This document shows, one piece after another, positions 47,178 through 55,326 of a stretch of DNA of 64,000 nt. Below the pieces are notes generated by a model. The model made no database searches and was not told where the DNA came from. It was given only the letters and a program-made list of their open reading frames with translations. Made by a program: the position numbers and the translations under genes. The DNA is from Micromonospora phaseoli (GTDB taxonomy: Bacteria > Actinomycetota > Actinomycetes > Mycobacteriales > Micromonosporaceae). The stretch lies in assembly GCF_900109115.1 (NCBI RefSeq), contig NZ_FNYV01000004.1, forward strand, positions 248,001-312,000, read 5' to 3'. Positions within the stretch are counted from its first letter, which is position 1. Each line of letters opens with the position of its first letter.

Positions 47178-49839
47178 CCGGCGCAACCAGCTGGTCGCCC
47201 GGGTCCGGGAATTGCTCGCCGAGGCACTCGGCGCGTCCCGTACCCGGTCGGCGGCGGCCCAGCTCGCGCTGACCAGCGCGCGGGAGCGGTCGGTGCGGGT
47301 GCGCCGGGCCGCCACGGGCGTGCCCGAGCGGGTCGGCGCCGAACGCGACCGCCGACTGGCCGAGATCGACGCCCGGCACGCATCACGACTGGAGGTGCTG
47401 GCCCGGCGGGCGGCCGAGGCGGCCATCCGCGAGGCACCCGGCGCGGGGTCGGCGGACTGGCCGGCCTGGCGGCCCACCCCGGCCGGGCGCGCCGAACCGC
47501 CGGGCGCGACGCGGGTCGGCACCGTCCGGCTGGTCGGCGCCGAGCCGGTACCCGCGCTGGTGGCGCTGCTCGACGGGGGCCACGTGGCGCTCGACGGGGA
47601 CGCGGAAGGCTGCGCGGCGATCGTCTCCGCGCTGCTGCTGCGCAGCCTGGGCCGGGCCGCACCGGGCGGCGTACGGCTGGTCGGCTACGACCCGGATCAG
47701 CTGGGCGGCGGGCTGGCCGGGTTCGCCCCGCTGGGCCCGGCCGGGTTGCTCACCTTCGTCGGTCCGGGTGGCCTGGGCCGGCTCCTGGACGACCTGGTGG
47801 AGCAGATCCGCCGGGTCAACGAGACCGTCCTCGCCGGCGAACACACCTCGCTGCGCCAACTGGCCGCCGCGACCGGTCGCCGCCCGGAGCCGTGGCGGGT
47901 GGCGGTGCTGCTCGGTGGGGACGAGCTGTCCCGGCACGAGCGCGGCCAGCTCGACCGGGTGGTACGCGCCGGCGTGGCGTGCGGCGTACACCTGATCGTG
48001 CGGGGTGTCGCGCTGCCCGACGATCCGGCCGTGACCCGGGTGACGGTGACCGCCGACGGCGCCCGGATCGGCACCCTGCCGGTACGCCTCGACCCGCCGC
48101 CGCCGGCCACGCTGGTCACCGAGACCTGCCGGGAGATCGCCTCTGTGGTGAGCGCGGGTCCGGCACCCACCCCGTTCACCGATCTGCTGCCGCCGGCCGA
48201 CCAGATGTGGCAGGAGGACTCGGCGACCGGGTTGACCGCGCCGATCGGCGAGGGGCCGCAGGGCCGCCCGGTGCTGCTGACCCTCGGCGACTACCCGCCG
48301 CACGCGCTGATCGGTGGACCCTCCGGCACCGGCAAGACGAACCTGATCTTCGCCTGGATCGGGGCGCTGGCCGCCCGCTACTCCCCCGCCGAGCTGGAGT
48401 TCTACCTGCTCGACTTCAAGGAGGGGGTGTCCTTCGCCCGGTTCGCCAAGGGCCGACGGGACCCGAGCTGGCTGCCACACATGCGGCTGGTCGGCATCAA
48501 CGTCAACACCGACCGGGAATTCGGCCTGGCGTTGCTGCGCTTCCTCGCCGAAGAGCTGCGTCGGCGGGCGGACGCGGCGAAGAAACACGAGGTCACCAAG
48601 CTGGCCGAGCTGCGGGCGGTGGACCCGACCGGGCACTGGCCCCGGATCGTCGCGGTGGTCGACGAGTTCCAGATGCTGCTGGCCGGGCGGGACGCGGTGG
48701 CCAGGGAGGCCGCCGACCTGCTGGAGGACCTGGCCCGCCGCGGCCGATCGCAGGGCATCCACCTGGTGCTGGCCTCGCAGGACGTACGCGGCATCGAGGC
48801 GCTGTGGGGCCGGCCCGCGCTGGTGGCCCAGTTCACCCTGCGGATCGCGCTGCCCAAGGCGCTGCGGATCCTCGCCGAACGCAACGACGCCGCGCAGTCC
48901 CTGCCCCGTCACCACGCGGTGGTCAACGCCGAGTCGGGCCTGACCGAGGGCAACGAGGTGGCCCGGATCCCGTCGGCCAGCGACTGGGAGACCTGGAGCG
49001 ACCTGCAGCACCGACTGTGGCGGATGCGCCCGGCCGACGCCGCGCCGGCGCGGCTCTTCGACGGCGACGCGATCCCGCAACTTACCGACGCGCCGGACTT
49101 CCGGGCGCTGCGGGCCCCGGAGGTCGGTACGCCACGCAGCCCCGTCGCGCTGCTCGGCGAGATCATCGACGTGCAGGCCCGCTCGGCGGCCCTGCGGCTG
49201 CCCCGGGCACCCGGCCGGAACCTGGCCGTGCTGGGTACCCGGATCGACGAGGCGTGCGCGGTGCTGGACGCGGCGGCCCGGTCGCTGGCCCGGCAGCATC
49301 GGCCGGGCACCGCACGGTTCTCCATCGCCTGCCTCGACCCGGACGCCGACCCGGCCGCCCGGGCACTCTACGAGGACCTCGCCGACGACGCCGCCTGGTA
49401 CGACGAGGAGACGGTGGCCGAGCTGATGGCCGAGACGGCCGAGGGCCTCGGCGCGCCCGGTGCCACCGGCACCCCGCACTACCTGCTGCTGTTCGCCGTC
49501 GACGCGGCGGCCGGCTCGCTCGCCGCGCGGTCCGGGCGGGCGACCGGGCTGGAGCAGCTACGCCGGATCCTGCACGACGGGCCCGAGCGGCGCACGCACG
49601 TGCTGGCCTGGTGGCGCGGGGTGGCCCGGATGCGCGCCGACCTGGGCGGCACCGGCTCCCGCACCGACCAGATCGGCGCCTGGGTGGCGTTGGACACCCA
49701 CGGCGGGGAGCTGGGTTCGTCGTTGTACCCGGGCAGTTCTGGGCCGGACTGGTATCCCCGCCCATGGCGCGGGCTGTTCTTCGACCGGGCGGTGCACCGC
49801 ACCGGGCAGACAATCATCCCCTACGGACCGTCACGATGA
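47170..49839 (+). CDS. soluble FtsK/SpoIIIE-type ATPase
   Basis: The 889-residue protein has no membrane span. Residues 1-95 are a charged coiled coil. A domain of about 200 residues (115-330) includes VALDGDAEGCAAIVSALLLR and PWRVAVLLGGDE. The FtsK motor follows: Walker A GGPSGTGKT at 382-390 and Walker B IVAVVDEF (493-500). The sensor-type segment RRGRSQGIHLVLASQDVRGIEALWG and LRIALPKALRILAERNDA match the DNA-translocase/EccC superfamily. After the motor come about 280 residues of alpha/beta domain. Compared with FtsK it lacks the membrane domain and the gamma DNA-reading domain. It is coupled to both neighbours (8- and 4-base overlaps). Confidence 0.88.
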   Translation: MADRRNQLVARVRELLAEALGASRTRSAAAQLALTSARERSVRVRRAATGVPERVGAERDRRLAEIDARHASRLEVLARRAAEAAIREAPGAGSADWPAWRPTPAGRAEPPGATRVGTVRLVGAEPVPALVALLDGGHVALDGDAEGCAAIVSALLLRSLGRAAPGGVRLVGYDPDQLGGGLAGFAPLGPAGLLTFVGPGGLGRLLDDLVEQIRRVNETVLAGEHTSLRQLAAATGRRPEPWRVAVLLGGDELSRHERGQLDRVVRAGVACGVHLIVRGVALPDDPAVTRVTVTADGARIGTLPVRLDPPPPATLVTETCREIASVVSAGPAPTPFTDLLPPADQMWQEDSATGLTAPIGEGPQGRPVLLTLGDYPPHALIGGPSGTGKTNLIFAWIGALAARYSPAELEFYLLDFKEGVSFARFAKGRRDPSWLPHMRLVGINVNTDREFGLALLRFLAEELRRRADAAKKHEVTKLAELRAVDPTGHWPRIVAVVDEFQMLLAGRDAVAREAADLLEDLARRGRSQGIHLVLASQDVRGIEALWGRPALVAQFTLRIALPKALRILAERNDAAQSLPRHHAVVNAESGLTEGNEVARIPSASDWETWSDLQHRLWRMRPADAAPARLFDGDAIPQLTDAPDFRALRAPEVGTPRSPVALLGEIIDVQARSAALRLPRAPGRNLAVLGTRIDEACAVLDAAARSLARQHRPGTARFSIACLDPDADPAARALYEDLADDAAWYDEETVAELMAETAEGLGAPGATGTPHYLLLFAVDAAAGSLAARSGRATGLEQLRRILHDGPERRTHVLAWWRGVARMRADLGGTGSRTDQIGAWVALDTHGGELGSSLYPGSSGPDWYPRPWRGLFFDRAVHRTGQTIIPYGPSR

Positions 49840-50504
49840 ACGAACCGGTGACCAGTGAGACGTACGCGGCCCAGCTCCGGCGGCTCGCCGAGCTGACCGC
49901 ACGGGTGCACGAGCAGCGGCAAGAGGCGCGGACCTGGTACGAGCAGCAGTGCGCGGCGGCCGACCGGGCGGTGGCCGATTCCGCCGACGAGGTCAACCGG
50001 GCCGAACGGGAAGTGGTCGCGGCGCGTGAGACGCAGGAACGGGTGGACGCCGAGGTGGCGGTGCTCTGGCAGGAGCTGAACGCCCGGCTGGGCGGCGGCG
50101 GGCGGCGGGCCGGGACACCTCCGGCTCCCACCCCGGACGCCACCGGTGACCCGGTGACGCTGCTGGAGGCGGTACGGGACCTGCTGCGCCGTACCCGGCA
50201 GCCGGGCGAGCTGCCGGGCAACGTCAACCCGCTGCTGGCGGTGTGGGGCGTCACCGGGGCGGCGCTGGCGTACGCGCTGGGCGTCGGGGCCCGGGCCCTG
50301 GGTCACCGCAACGACGGTGACCTGGCGGTCGGCCTGCCGGTGCTGGCCCTGGTGGTGACGCTGCTCGGCCCGGTGGTGGGTCTGATCCCGGCGCGGGTGA
50401 TCGCCGACCGCCGCCACGCCGTGCTCAGCCCTCGCCCCGTGCTCATCGTGGTGGCCGCCGGCCTCACCACCACCCTCCTCCTACTCGCCCTCCCCCTCCC
50501 CTGA
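49836..50504 (+). CDS. coiled-coil membrane protein, FtsK-ATPase operon
   Basis: The 222-residue protein begins with a long coiled coil (residues 8-90, EPVTSETYAAQLRRLAELTARVHEQ onward), a Gly/Pro linker, and an amphipathic helix (about 108-125). Three hydrophobic spans follow at about 133-153, 163-185 and 200-222. It would place the coiled coil in the cytoplasm and could anchor the soluble ATPase to the membrane. ATG at 49836 overlaps the ATPase stop as ATGA. No family is recognised. Confidence 0.78.
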   Translation: MNEPVTSETYAAQLRRLAELTARVHEQRQEARTWYEQQCAAADRAVADSADEVNRAEREVVAARETQERVDAEVAVLWQELNARLGGGGRRAGTPPAPTPDATGDPVTLLEAVRDLLRRTRQPGELPGNVNPLLAVWGVTGAALAYALGVGARALGHRNDGDLAVGLPVLALVVTLLGPVVGLIPARVIADRRHAVLSPRPVLIVVAAGLTTTLLLLALPLP

Positions 50505-50525
50505 CCCCCACACCCCAGCGCCGTT

Positions 50526-50580
50526 GATCAAGAAGTTTGCGTCTGGTTCCGGGCCGGAACCAGACGCAAACTTCTTGATC
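50526..50580. terminator. 55-bp perfect palindrome
   Basis: 27-base arms beginning GATCAAGAAGTTTGCGTC meet at a single central G. It fills the junction between the convergent membrane-protein and JmjC genes. As RNA it would form an extremely stable hairpin on either strand; as DNA it could extrude a cruciform. Like the elements at 29398 and 41956 it has GATC at or near the arm tips. Confidence 0.85.
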
Positions 50581-50615
50581 ACACGATCGGGGCCGGGGGG
50601 CCGGGGTGGGGGGGG

Positions 50616-51875
50616 TCAGGTGGGGGTGGGGGTGGGGGTGAGGGCGGCTTCGCGGAGGAGGCGGCGGGTCAGGGTGACGCGGTCGGCGTCGCTGTCCAGG
50701 CCGGGGAGGTCGGCCACCCGGATCGGGTCGCCGGCGAGTAGGGCTCGCACCGCCGGTTCACACTGCGCCGGCAGGGTGATCGTGCGGTCGAACAGGCGCA
50801 GCGCGACCCGCTCGCCGGCGGCGGCGAGTTGCCAACGCAGGCCCGGGCGGGCGGCGACCCGGCTCTCGGCGTCCAGCGCGTCGATGGCGGCCGCCTGGGC
50901 CAGCGGCCGGATCGGGGCCGGGCGGGACGCCGGCCAGGCGCGCTGCCGCAGCCGGGCCGCCACCGCAGCCGGCTCGGCACGCAGCAGCCACTCCCGCAGC
51001 GCCTCGACGGTCTCGGTCAGCTCCGGTTCGATCGCGTCCGGGTCGGCCAGGTCGGTGCCGAACGGCAGGGTGGCCCGCAGCCGCTGATCCTCGGCGGCCA
51101 ACGCGAGCAACTCCTCGACCAGCGCGTACCGGGTCAGTGCCCGGATGCCGACGGTCAGATGCAGCGAGCTGGACTCCTGCGCCTGCGCACTGTGCAGCCA
51201 CCCCCGGGGCAGATAGAGCGCGTCGCCCGGTTCGAGCACCACGTCCAGCGCGGCCGGGCCCTGCGCGGTGGCGGCGACCTCGTCGGCCCGCCCGCCCCAC
51301 GGCTGACGTTCCAGCGGGTCGGGCAGCACCGGCGGGTGGATACGCCAGTGTTTGCGGCCGTCGACCTGGAGCACGAAGACGTCGTGGGTGTCGTAGTGGG
51401 TGGCGAAACCCTGGCTGCCGGGCGGGGTCAGGTAGGCGTTGACCTGCATCGGTTGCCCCACGGCCGCGCTCAGGTCCCCGGTGAAGTCGATCACCGCAGG
51501 CCAGTTTCGGTGCAGGCCCTGCAGGACGAGGGTGGCACCGTCGGCGTACAGCTGGAGGACCTTCTCGTCGAGGACCTGGTCGCCGATCTCGGCACCGGCA
51601 CCGCCGCCACCGGTGTACCGCGCCGCCGGCAGTAACTGGCCGTCCCGCGCCACCCGCAGGAACGGGGTACGCAGGCCGCGCCGGCTGAGCAGCTCGTCGG
51701 CGTCGGCGGGGCTGAACAGATCGGTGAAGCCGACCGGGTTGGGCAGCTCGGCGGCGCGGGACAGCAGCGGGGTGTGTCCCCAGTGGGCGGCGGCGAACTT
51801 CGCCGGCTCCACACTGACGCAGCGGGCCAGCGCCGCCGGGCGGCCGTGGCCGCCCGGCGGATCGAGGTACGTCAT
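50616..51875 (-). CDS. JmjC/cupin-4 family 2-oxoglutarate oxygenase
   Basis: The 419-residue protein has the ribosomal-oxygenase-like JmjC core. NAYLTPPGSQGFATHYDTHDVFVLQVDGRKHWRI supplies H160-x-D162 (iron ligands) and Lys/Arg for 2-oxoglutarate. LEPGDALYLPRGWLHSAQA supplies the distal His228. A helical dimerisation and winged-helix region follow, as in YcfD/NO66/MINA53 proteins, which hydroxylate Arg or His in ribosomal proteins. The C-terminus ends LTPTPTPT, encoded by a G-rich slippage tract. ATG at 51875 lies 12 bases after the stop of a repeat peptide, so the pair should be co-transcribed; the peptide is a plausible substrate. Confidence 0.88.
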   Translation of the reverse strand: MTYLDPPGGHGRPAALARCVSVEPAKFAAAHWGHTPLLSRAAELPNPVGFTDLFSPADADELLSRRGLRTPFLRVARDGQLLPAARYTGGGGAGAEIGDQVLDEKVLQLYADGATLVLQGLHRNWPAVIDFTGDLSAAVGQPMQVNAYLTPPGSQGFATHYDTHDVFVLQVDGRKHWRIHPPVLPDPLERQPWGGRADEVAATAQGPAALDVVLEPGDALYLPRGWLHSAQAQESSSLHLTVGIRALTRYALVEELLALAAEDQRLRATLPFGTDLADPDAIEPELTETVEALREWLLRAEPAAVAARLRQRAWPASRPAPIRPLAQAAAIDALDAESRVAARPGLRWQLAAAGERVALRLFDRTITLPAQCEPAVRALLAGDPIRVADLPGLDSDADRVTLTRRLLREAALTPTPTPT

Positions 51876-51887
51876 GACGGTCCGCTC

Positions 51888-52127
51888 TCAGGCGGTGCCG
51901 TCGGCGCCGCCGTCGTGCTGGCCCGCGGTGGCACCGCCGTCGGCCGGACCCTCGGCACCGCCGTCGGCACCACCGTCGTGCTGGCCCGGGGTGGCACCAC
52001 CGTCGGCCGGACCCTCGGCGCAGCCGTCGGCACCACCGTCGTGCTGGCCCGGAGTCGCACCACCGTCGGCCGGACCCTCGAGCCCGCCGCCGCTGGTGGT
52101 CTGCATGTCATCGTCGTTGAGTGGCAT
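51888..52127 (-). CDS. tandem-repeat peptide, candidate substrate of the JmjC oxygenase
   Basis: The 79-residue product has a 16-residue leader (MPLNDDDMQTTSGGGL), then three 21-residue repeats at 17-37, 38-58 and 59-79. Each begins EGPADGGATPGQHDGGADG (Pro to Ala in the third) and ends CA, GA or TA. It contains no Lys or Arg, is very acidic and Gly-rich, and each unit holds exactly one His. ATG at 52127 follows GAGGGAG at 4-5 bases. The stop lies 12 bases before the JmjC gene. Leader plus identical repeats beside a peptide-modifying enzyme resembles a RiPP precursor; a disordered housekeeping tail-protein is the alternative. No homologue is recalled. Confidence 0.65.
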   Translation of the reverse strand: MPLNDDDMQTTSGGGLEGPADGGATPGQHDGGADGCAEGPADGGATPGQHDGGADGGAEGPADGGATAGQHDGGADGTA

Positions 52128-52330
52128 CGTGCTCCCTCGGATGGACCCGCCCCCGCCGCCGTTGGTGGGGTGCGTCGTGCCGCGGGTGGTACCCCGCGCC
52201 CGATCTTCTTTAACCACACCTCATCCCACCGTAAACGCCCGAACCGTCGGAGATGACCGGTTCACCGCACGGGCGTGCGGGCACGGCCGATGGCAGGATG
52301 GACGCGGGCCACGAGCAGACGGAGGTGCCC

Positions 52331-53068
52331 ATGACCGAGCCGCTGGAGCCGGTGACCGAGGACTGGCAGCGGGCGCTGGCCATCGTGGCGCATCCGGACG
52401 ATCTGGAGTTCGGTGCCGCCGCCGCCATCGCCCGGTGGACCGACCAGGGCAAGCAGGTCGTCTACTGCCTGGTCACCAGCGGCGAGGCCGGCATCGACGG
52501 GATGGCGCCCGAGCAGGCCCGTCAGGTACGCGAGCAGGAGCAGCGTGAGTCCGCGGCTCTGGTGGGCGTGGACACGGTCGAGTTCCTGGGCCTGCCCGAC
52601 GGGGTGCTGGAGTACGGCGTGGCGCTGCGCCGGGAGCTGGCCGCGGTGGTCCGCCGGCACCGGCCGGAGATCGTGATCACCAACAACTTCCGGGCCACCT
52701 GGGACGGCGCGAACGTGCTCAACCAGGCCGACCACATCGCGGTGGGCCGGGCCACCCTGGACGCGGTCCGCGACGCCGGCAACCGGTGGATCTTCCCCGA
52801 GCAGTTGACCAACGATGTCCAGCCGTGGGGCGGCGTACGCCAGGTGTGGGCGGCTTCCTCTCCCCGCTCCGCGCACGGGGTGGACACCACCGAGACGTTC
52901 GACCGGGGCGTGGCCTCGTTGCTGGCGCACGAGGCGTACCTGACCGGTCTGGGCGACGGCAGCTTCGACGCCGAGGAGTTCCTGGAGGGCGGCGCACGCC
53001 CGGTCGGGAGCCGGCTGGGCGTACGCTACGGCACCTCGTTCGAGGTGTTCCACTTCGACCTCTGGTGA
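52331..53068 (+). CDS. PIG-L/LmbE-family deacetylase
   Basis: The 245-residue zinc-dependent N-deacetylase-like protein has ALAIVAHPDDLEFG (zinc ligands His21 and Asp24, base Asp23) and GLPDGVLEY. The downstream His motif is in NQADHIAVGRATLDAV. The family includes MshB and Mca of mycothiol metabolism as well as sugar deacetylases of secondary metabolism. The sequence is shorter than MshB/Mca (about 290), so the substrate is left open. ATG at 52331 follows GGAGGTGCCC. It is divergent from the repeat-peptide gene (203-base spacer) and ends in the terminator at 53082. Confidence 0.9.
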   Translation: MTEPLEPVTEDWQRALAIVAHPDDLEFGAAAAIARWTDQGKQVVYCLVTSGEAGIDGMAPEQARQVREQEQRESAALVGVDTVEFLGLPDGVLEYGVALRRELAAVVRRHRPEIVITNNFRATWDGANVLNQADHIAVGRATLDAVRDAGNRWIFPEQLTNDVQPWGGVRQVWAASSPRSAHGVDTTETFDRGVASLLAHEAYLTGLGDGSFDAEEFLEGGARPVGSRLGVRYGTSFEVFHFDLW

Positions 53069-53081
53069 CCGGGCCGACGTC

Positions 53082-53110
53082 GGCCCGCCCCACCGCGGGT
53101 GGGGCGGGCC
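53082..53110. terminator. hairpin between convergent PIG-L and DUF2267 genes
   Basis: 13-base arms GGCCCGCCCCACC/GGTGGGGCGGGCC with a 3-base loop, 14 bases after the PIG-L stop and 14 before the DUF2267 stop. Probably a bidirectional terminator. Confidence 0.8.
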
Positions 53111-53123
53111 GTGACGTGGGCGG

Positions 53124-53552
53124 TCAGGGCATGATCTTGGCGAGGTCGGCGGGCATGTTGTCCCTCACGTCATCCCACTCGCCCTGGGTGATGTGCCGGC
53201 GCAGGGTGTCCAGCACCACCTGCACGATCCGCTCCGGGCCGCCCGCCACGTCATACGGGAAGCCCTGGCGGACCTCGTAGAGGAAGTCGTCGCGGTTGAG
53301 CTTGATCGGCACGTCCTGCGGCTGCCAGCCGTCGAAGTAGATGCCCCGCACCACCATCGGCAACTGGGCGGAGAACTCCACGCTCTCCTGCACCGGCATC
53401 CGGTCGCGCAGCAGGTGCAGCACGGTACGCAGGGCCGCGTACGACTGGTTGCGTTGCGCCTTCGGCCACCCGTACGCCTGCTCGATGTCCTTCAGGATCA
53501 GGTTGGTCTTGTCCACCGAAGAATCGATCGCGGACTGGAACTGCTCAGCCAT
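53124..53552 (-). CDS. DUF2267 family protein
   Basis: The 142-residue protein has the DUF2267 pattern: WPKAQRNQSYAALRTVLHLLRDRMPVQESVEFSAQLPMVVRGIYFDGWQP, then DFLYEVRQGF and VVLDTLRRHITQGEWDDVRDNMPADL. It is cytosolic, helical and of unknown function, often stress-associated in soil bacteria. ATG at 53552 overlaps the 3' end of a 64-codon upstream frame by 8 bases. Confidence 0.9.
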   Translation of the reverse strand: MAEQFQSAIDSSVDKTNLILKDIEQAYGWPKAQRNQSYAALRTVLHLLRDRMPVQESVEFSAQLPMVVRGIYFDGWQPQDVPIKLNRDDFLYEVRQGFPYDVAGGPERIVQVVLDTLRRHITQGEWDDVRDNMPADLAKIMP

Positions 53553-53739
53553 CTGTCCACCCCCGTACGTCGGTTTCCCACCGTCGGTCGTCGTGCCGTC
53601 GCGGCGGACCCGCCGGTTCGCGTCGAGACCGGATCGGACTGGCCCGCCCGGCCCGGGCTGCCCGTCGGGCCGCCCCGGACACCCCGACGACGTGCAGCAC
53701 CGCGCCGTGCCGCCAGTGCGGTACCAACCGAGCCGTCAT
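53545..53739 (-). CDS. possible 64-residue basic protein upstream of DUF2267
   Basis: ATG at 53739 has AGGAGGTT 5-6 bases upstream, a near-ideal ribosome site, and the stop overlaps the DUF2267 start by 8 bases. The product (MTARLVPHWRHGAVLHVVGVSGAARRAARAG...) is Arg-rich and probably disordered in its second half. No homology is recognised. Coupling and ribosome site support translation; the low-complexity sequence argues for caution. Confidence 0.5.
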   Translation of the reverse strand: MTARLVPHWRHGAVLHVVGVSGAARRAARAGRASPIRSRREPAGPPRRHDDRRWETDVRGWTDG

Positions 53740-53810
53740 CGCCAACCTCCTGCCTGGTGTTCGTGTCCACCGGCACGGTCGACGGAGCCGACCGCACTGC
53801 CCCATGGTCG

Positions 53811-53847
53811 ACCCGGTCGGGGTGAGCCGTCCTCACCCCGACCGGGT
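53811..53847. terminator. hairpin downstream of DUF72
   Basis: Perfect 16-base arms (ACCCGGTCGGGGTGAG and complement) with a 5-base loop, 36 bases after the DUF72 stop on the minus strand. It should separate DUF72 from the 64-residue/DUF2267 pair. Confidence 0.8.
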
Positions 53848-53882
53848 GAGAAGGACCGGCACCGCCTGGCTGCACGTCCGGG

Positions 53883-54758
53883 TCAGGTCGCGTCGGCGAG
53901 GAGGTCCTGGAGTTGCTGGGCGTTGGTCTGGGCGTAGTCCCGATAGCAGTTGTTCATCAGGACGTGGGTCTGCTGCGTGTCTTCGGCCAGCTCACGCAGC
54001 TTGGGTGCCCAGTCTCGTAGCTCCCGGTCGGAGTAGCGGTAGCCGAACTTCTCGTGGATGTCCCTGCTGGTCCACTTGTCACTGTGGCCATGGAAGCGGA
54101 CCACCGCGAGGTCCGAGGTGGCGGCCAGCACCGGCGGCACCGAAGAGCGGTGGCCCTGCGGCATGTCCACGCTTACGTACGCCAGCCGGTGCTCACGCAG
54201 GAAGTCGAGGGTCTCCACGGCGTTGTCCCCGTCGAACCAGGAGGCGTGCCGCAGCTCGAAGACCGGCCGCAACGGCGCGCAGCGCTTCGTCACCTCCAGC
54301 AGGTACTGCTTGTTGTCCCGCCGGATGGTGAACCAGGGCGGGAACTGGAACAGCAGCGCACCGAGTTTGCCCGCCTCGACCAGCGGGTCGAGGGCGCTGA
54401 GGAAGCGGGTCCAGATCTCCTCGTACGCCTGCGGCGGCAGATCGTCCGGGTAGAGGTTGCGCTTGTCGGTCTCCGGCCGCAGGTCCTTGTAGATCGCGGA
54501 GACCTTGGTGGGATGACCGGTGAGCAGGCTGAACGCCTTGACGTTGAAGGTGAAGCCGGCCGGGGTCCGTTCGGCCCACAGCTTCGCCGTGCGCTCCGCC
54601 GGCGGGGAGTAGTAGGTGGCGTCGACCTCGACCAGCGGGAACTGGCGGGCGTAGTAGGCCAGCCGTTTCTCCGGCGTGTCCGCCGTCTGCGGGTACCAGC
54701 CGGAGTCCAGCAGGGTCCGGTCGGTCCAGGACGCGGTGCCCACCCTGATCTCGCCCAT
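53883..54758 (-). CDS. DUF72 family protein (TIM-barrel, YecE-like)
   Basis: The 291-residue protein begins MGEIRVGTASWTDRTLLDSGWYP and contains FPLVEVDATYYSPPAERTAKLWAERTPAGFTFNVKAFSLLTGH, the DUF72 signature. PVFELRHASWF and VRFHGH near the end complete it. The fold is a TIM barrel with a conserved acidic/aromatic pocket; biochemical function is unknown. ATG at 54758. It follows the TraR/DksA gene on the same strand after 45 bases, and a hairpin terminates it. Confidence 0.93.
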   Translation of the reverse strand: MGEIRVGTASWTDRTLLDSGWYPQTADTPEKRLAYYARQFPLVEVDATYYSPPAERTAKLWAERTPAGFTFNVKAFSLLTGHPTKVSAIYKDLRPETDKRNLYPDDLPPQAYEEIWTRFLSALDPLVEAGKLGALLFQFPPWFTIRRDNKQYLLEVTKRCAPLRPVFELRHASWFDGDNAVETLDFLREHRLAYVSVDMPQGHRSSVPPVLAATSDLAVVRFHGHSDKWTSRDIHEKFGYRYSDRELRDWAPKLRELAEDTQQTHVLMNNCYRDYAQTNAQQLQDLLADAT

Positions 54759-54803
54759 GGATGAAGTCCACCGCGTCCCGGACCGGTCGGCAACCGCTGC
54801 CGC

Positions 54804-55202
54804 TCAGGCCGCCCGGCGTTCGCGGGTCTGCTTGCAGGTCACGCAGGTGGTGGCCGACGGGAAGATCTCCAGGCGCTCCACCGGGATGGGCGCGGTGCAG
54901 CCCTCACAGAAGCCGTAGGTGCCCTCGGCGAGCCGGGTCAGGGCGTGCTCGTACTGGGCGCGACGGTCCAGGATGGTACGCAGCAGCGACTGCGCGGTGT
55001 CCCGCTCGGCGGTCTTGGTGCCGCTGTCGGCCTGGTCGTCCCCCGCGGTGTCGCCGACCTCGACCAGCCGCAGCACCTGACTCTGCTGCACCGCCTGCTC
55101 GTACTCCGCGGACAGCTCGTCATGCCGGGCCTGCAGGGAGACCCGGATCTGGTCGATCTCCGCCGGGGATCGGCCGGTGCCGACCGTGTCGTGGACGAGC
55201 AT
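54804..55202 (-). CDS. TraR/DksA C4-type zinc-finger protein
   Basis: The 132-residue protein has an N-terminal coiled coil (residues about 15-85). The C4 zinc finger TYGFCEGCTAPIPVERLEIFPSATTCVTCKQ has CxxC...CxxC. This is the DksA/TraR layout, whose members enter the RNA polymerase secondary channel. Actinobacterial versions without the DxxDxA tip may act differently; here the coil tip reads GDTAGDDQADSGTK. ATG at 55202. Likely co-transcribed with DUF72. Confidence 0.9.
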   Translation of the reverse strand: MLVHDTVGTGRSPAEIDQIRVSLQARHDELSAEYEQAVQQSQVLRLVEVGDTAGDDQADSGTKTAERDTAQSLLRTILDRRAQYEHALTRLAEGTYGFCEGCTAPIPVERLEIFPSATTCVTCKQTRERRAA

Positions 55203-55326
55203 CGCTGCCTGCCTTTCCTGGGCTCCTGGGTCGTCGCGGGTGAGGCTGCCCCCGGCCGCGACATACCGCCCAAGGTGATCGCACCCGGGCGCTGTGAGCC
55301 CCGCGAATACCCAGCTCCTCCGGAGG

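Noticed and set aside
45805..50504. Type VII (ESX) secretion locus
   Set aside because: There is an EccC-like ATPase domain and a small helical protein, but no WxG motif, no EccB/D/E, no PE/PPE or mycosin, and the ATPase has one motor domain without membrane spans.
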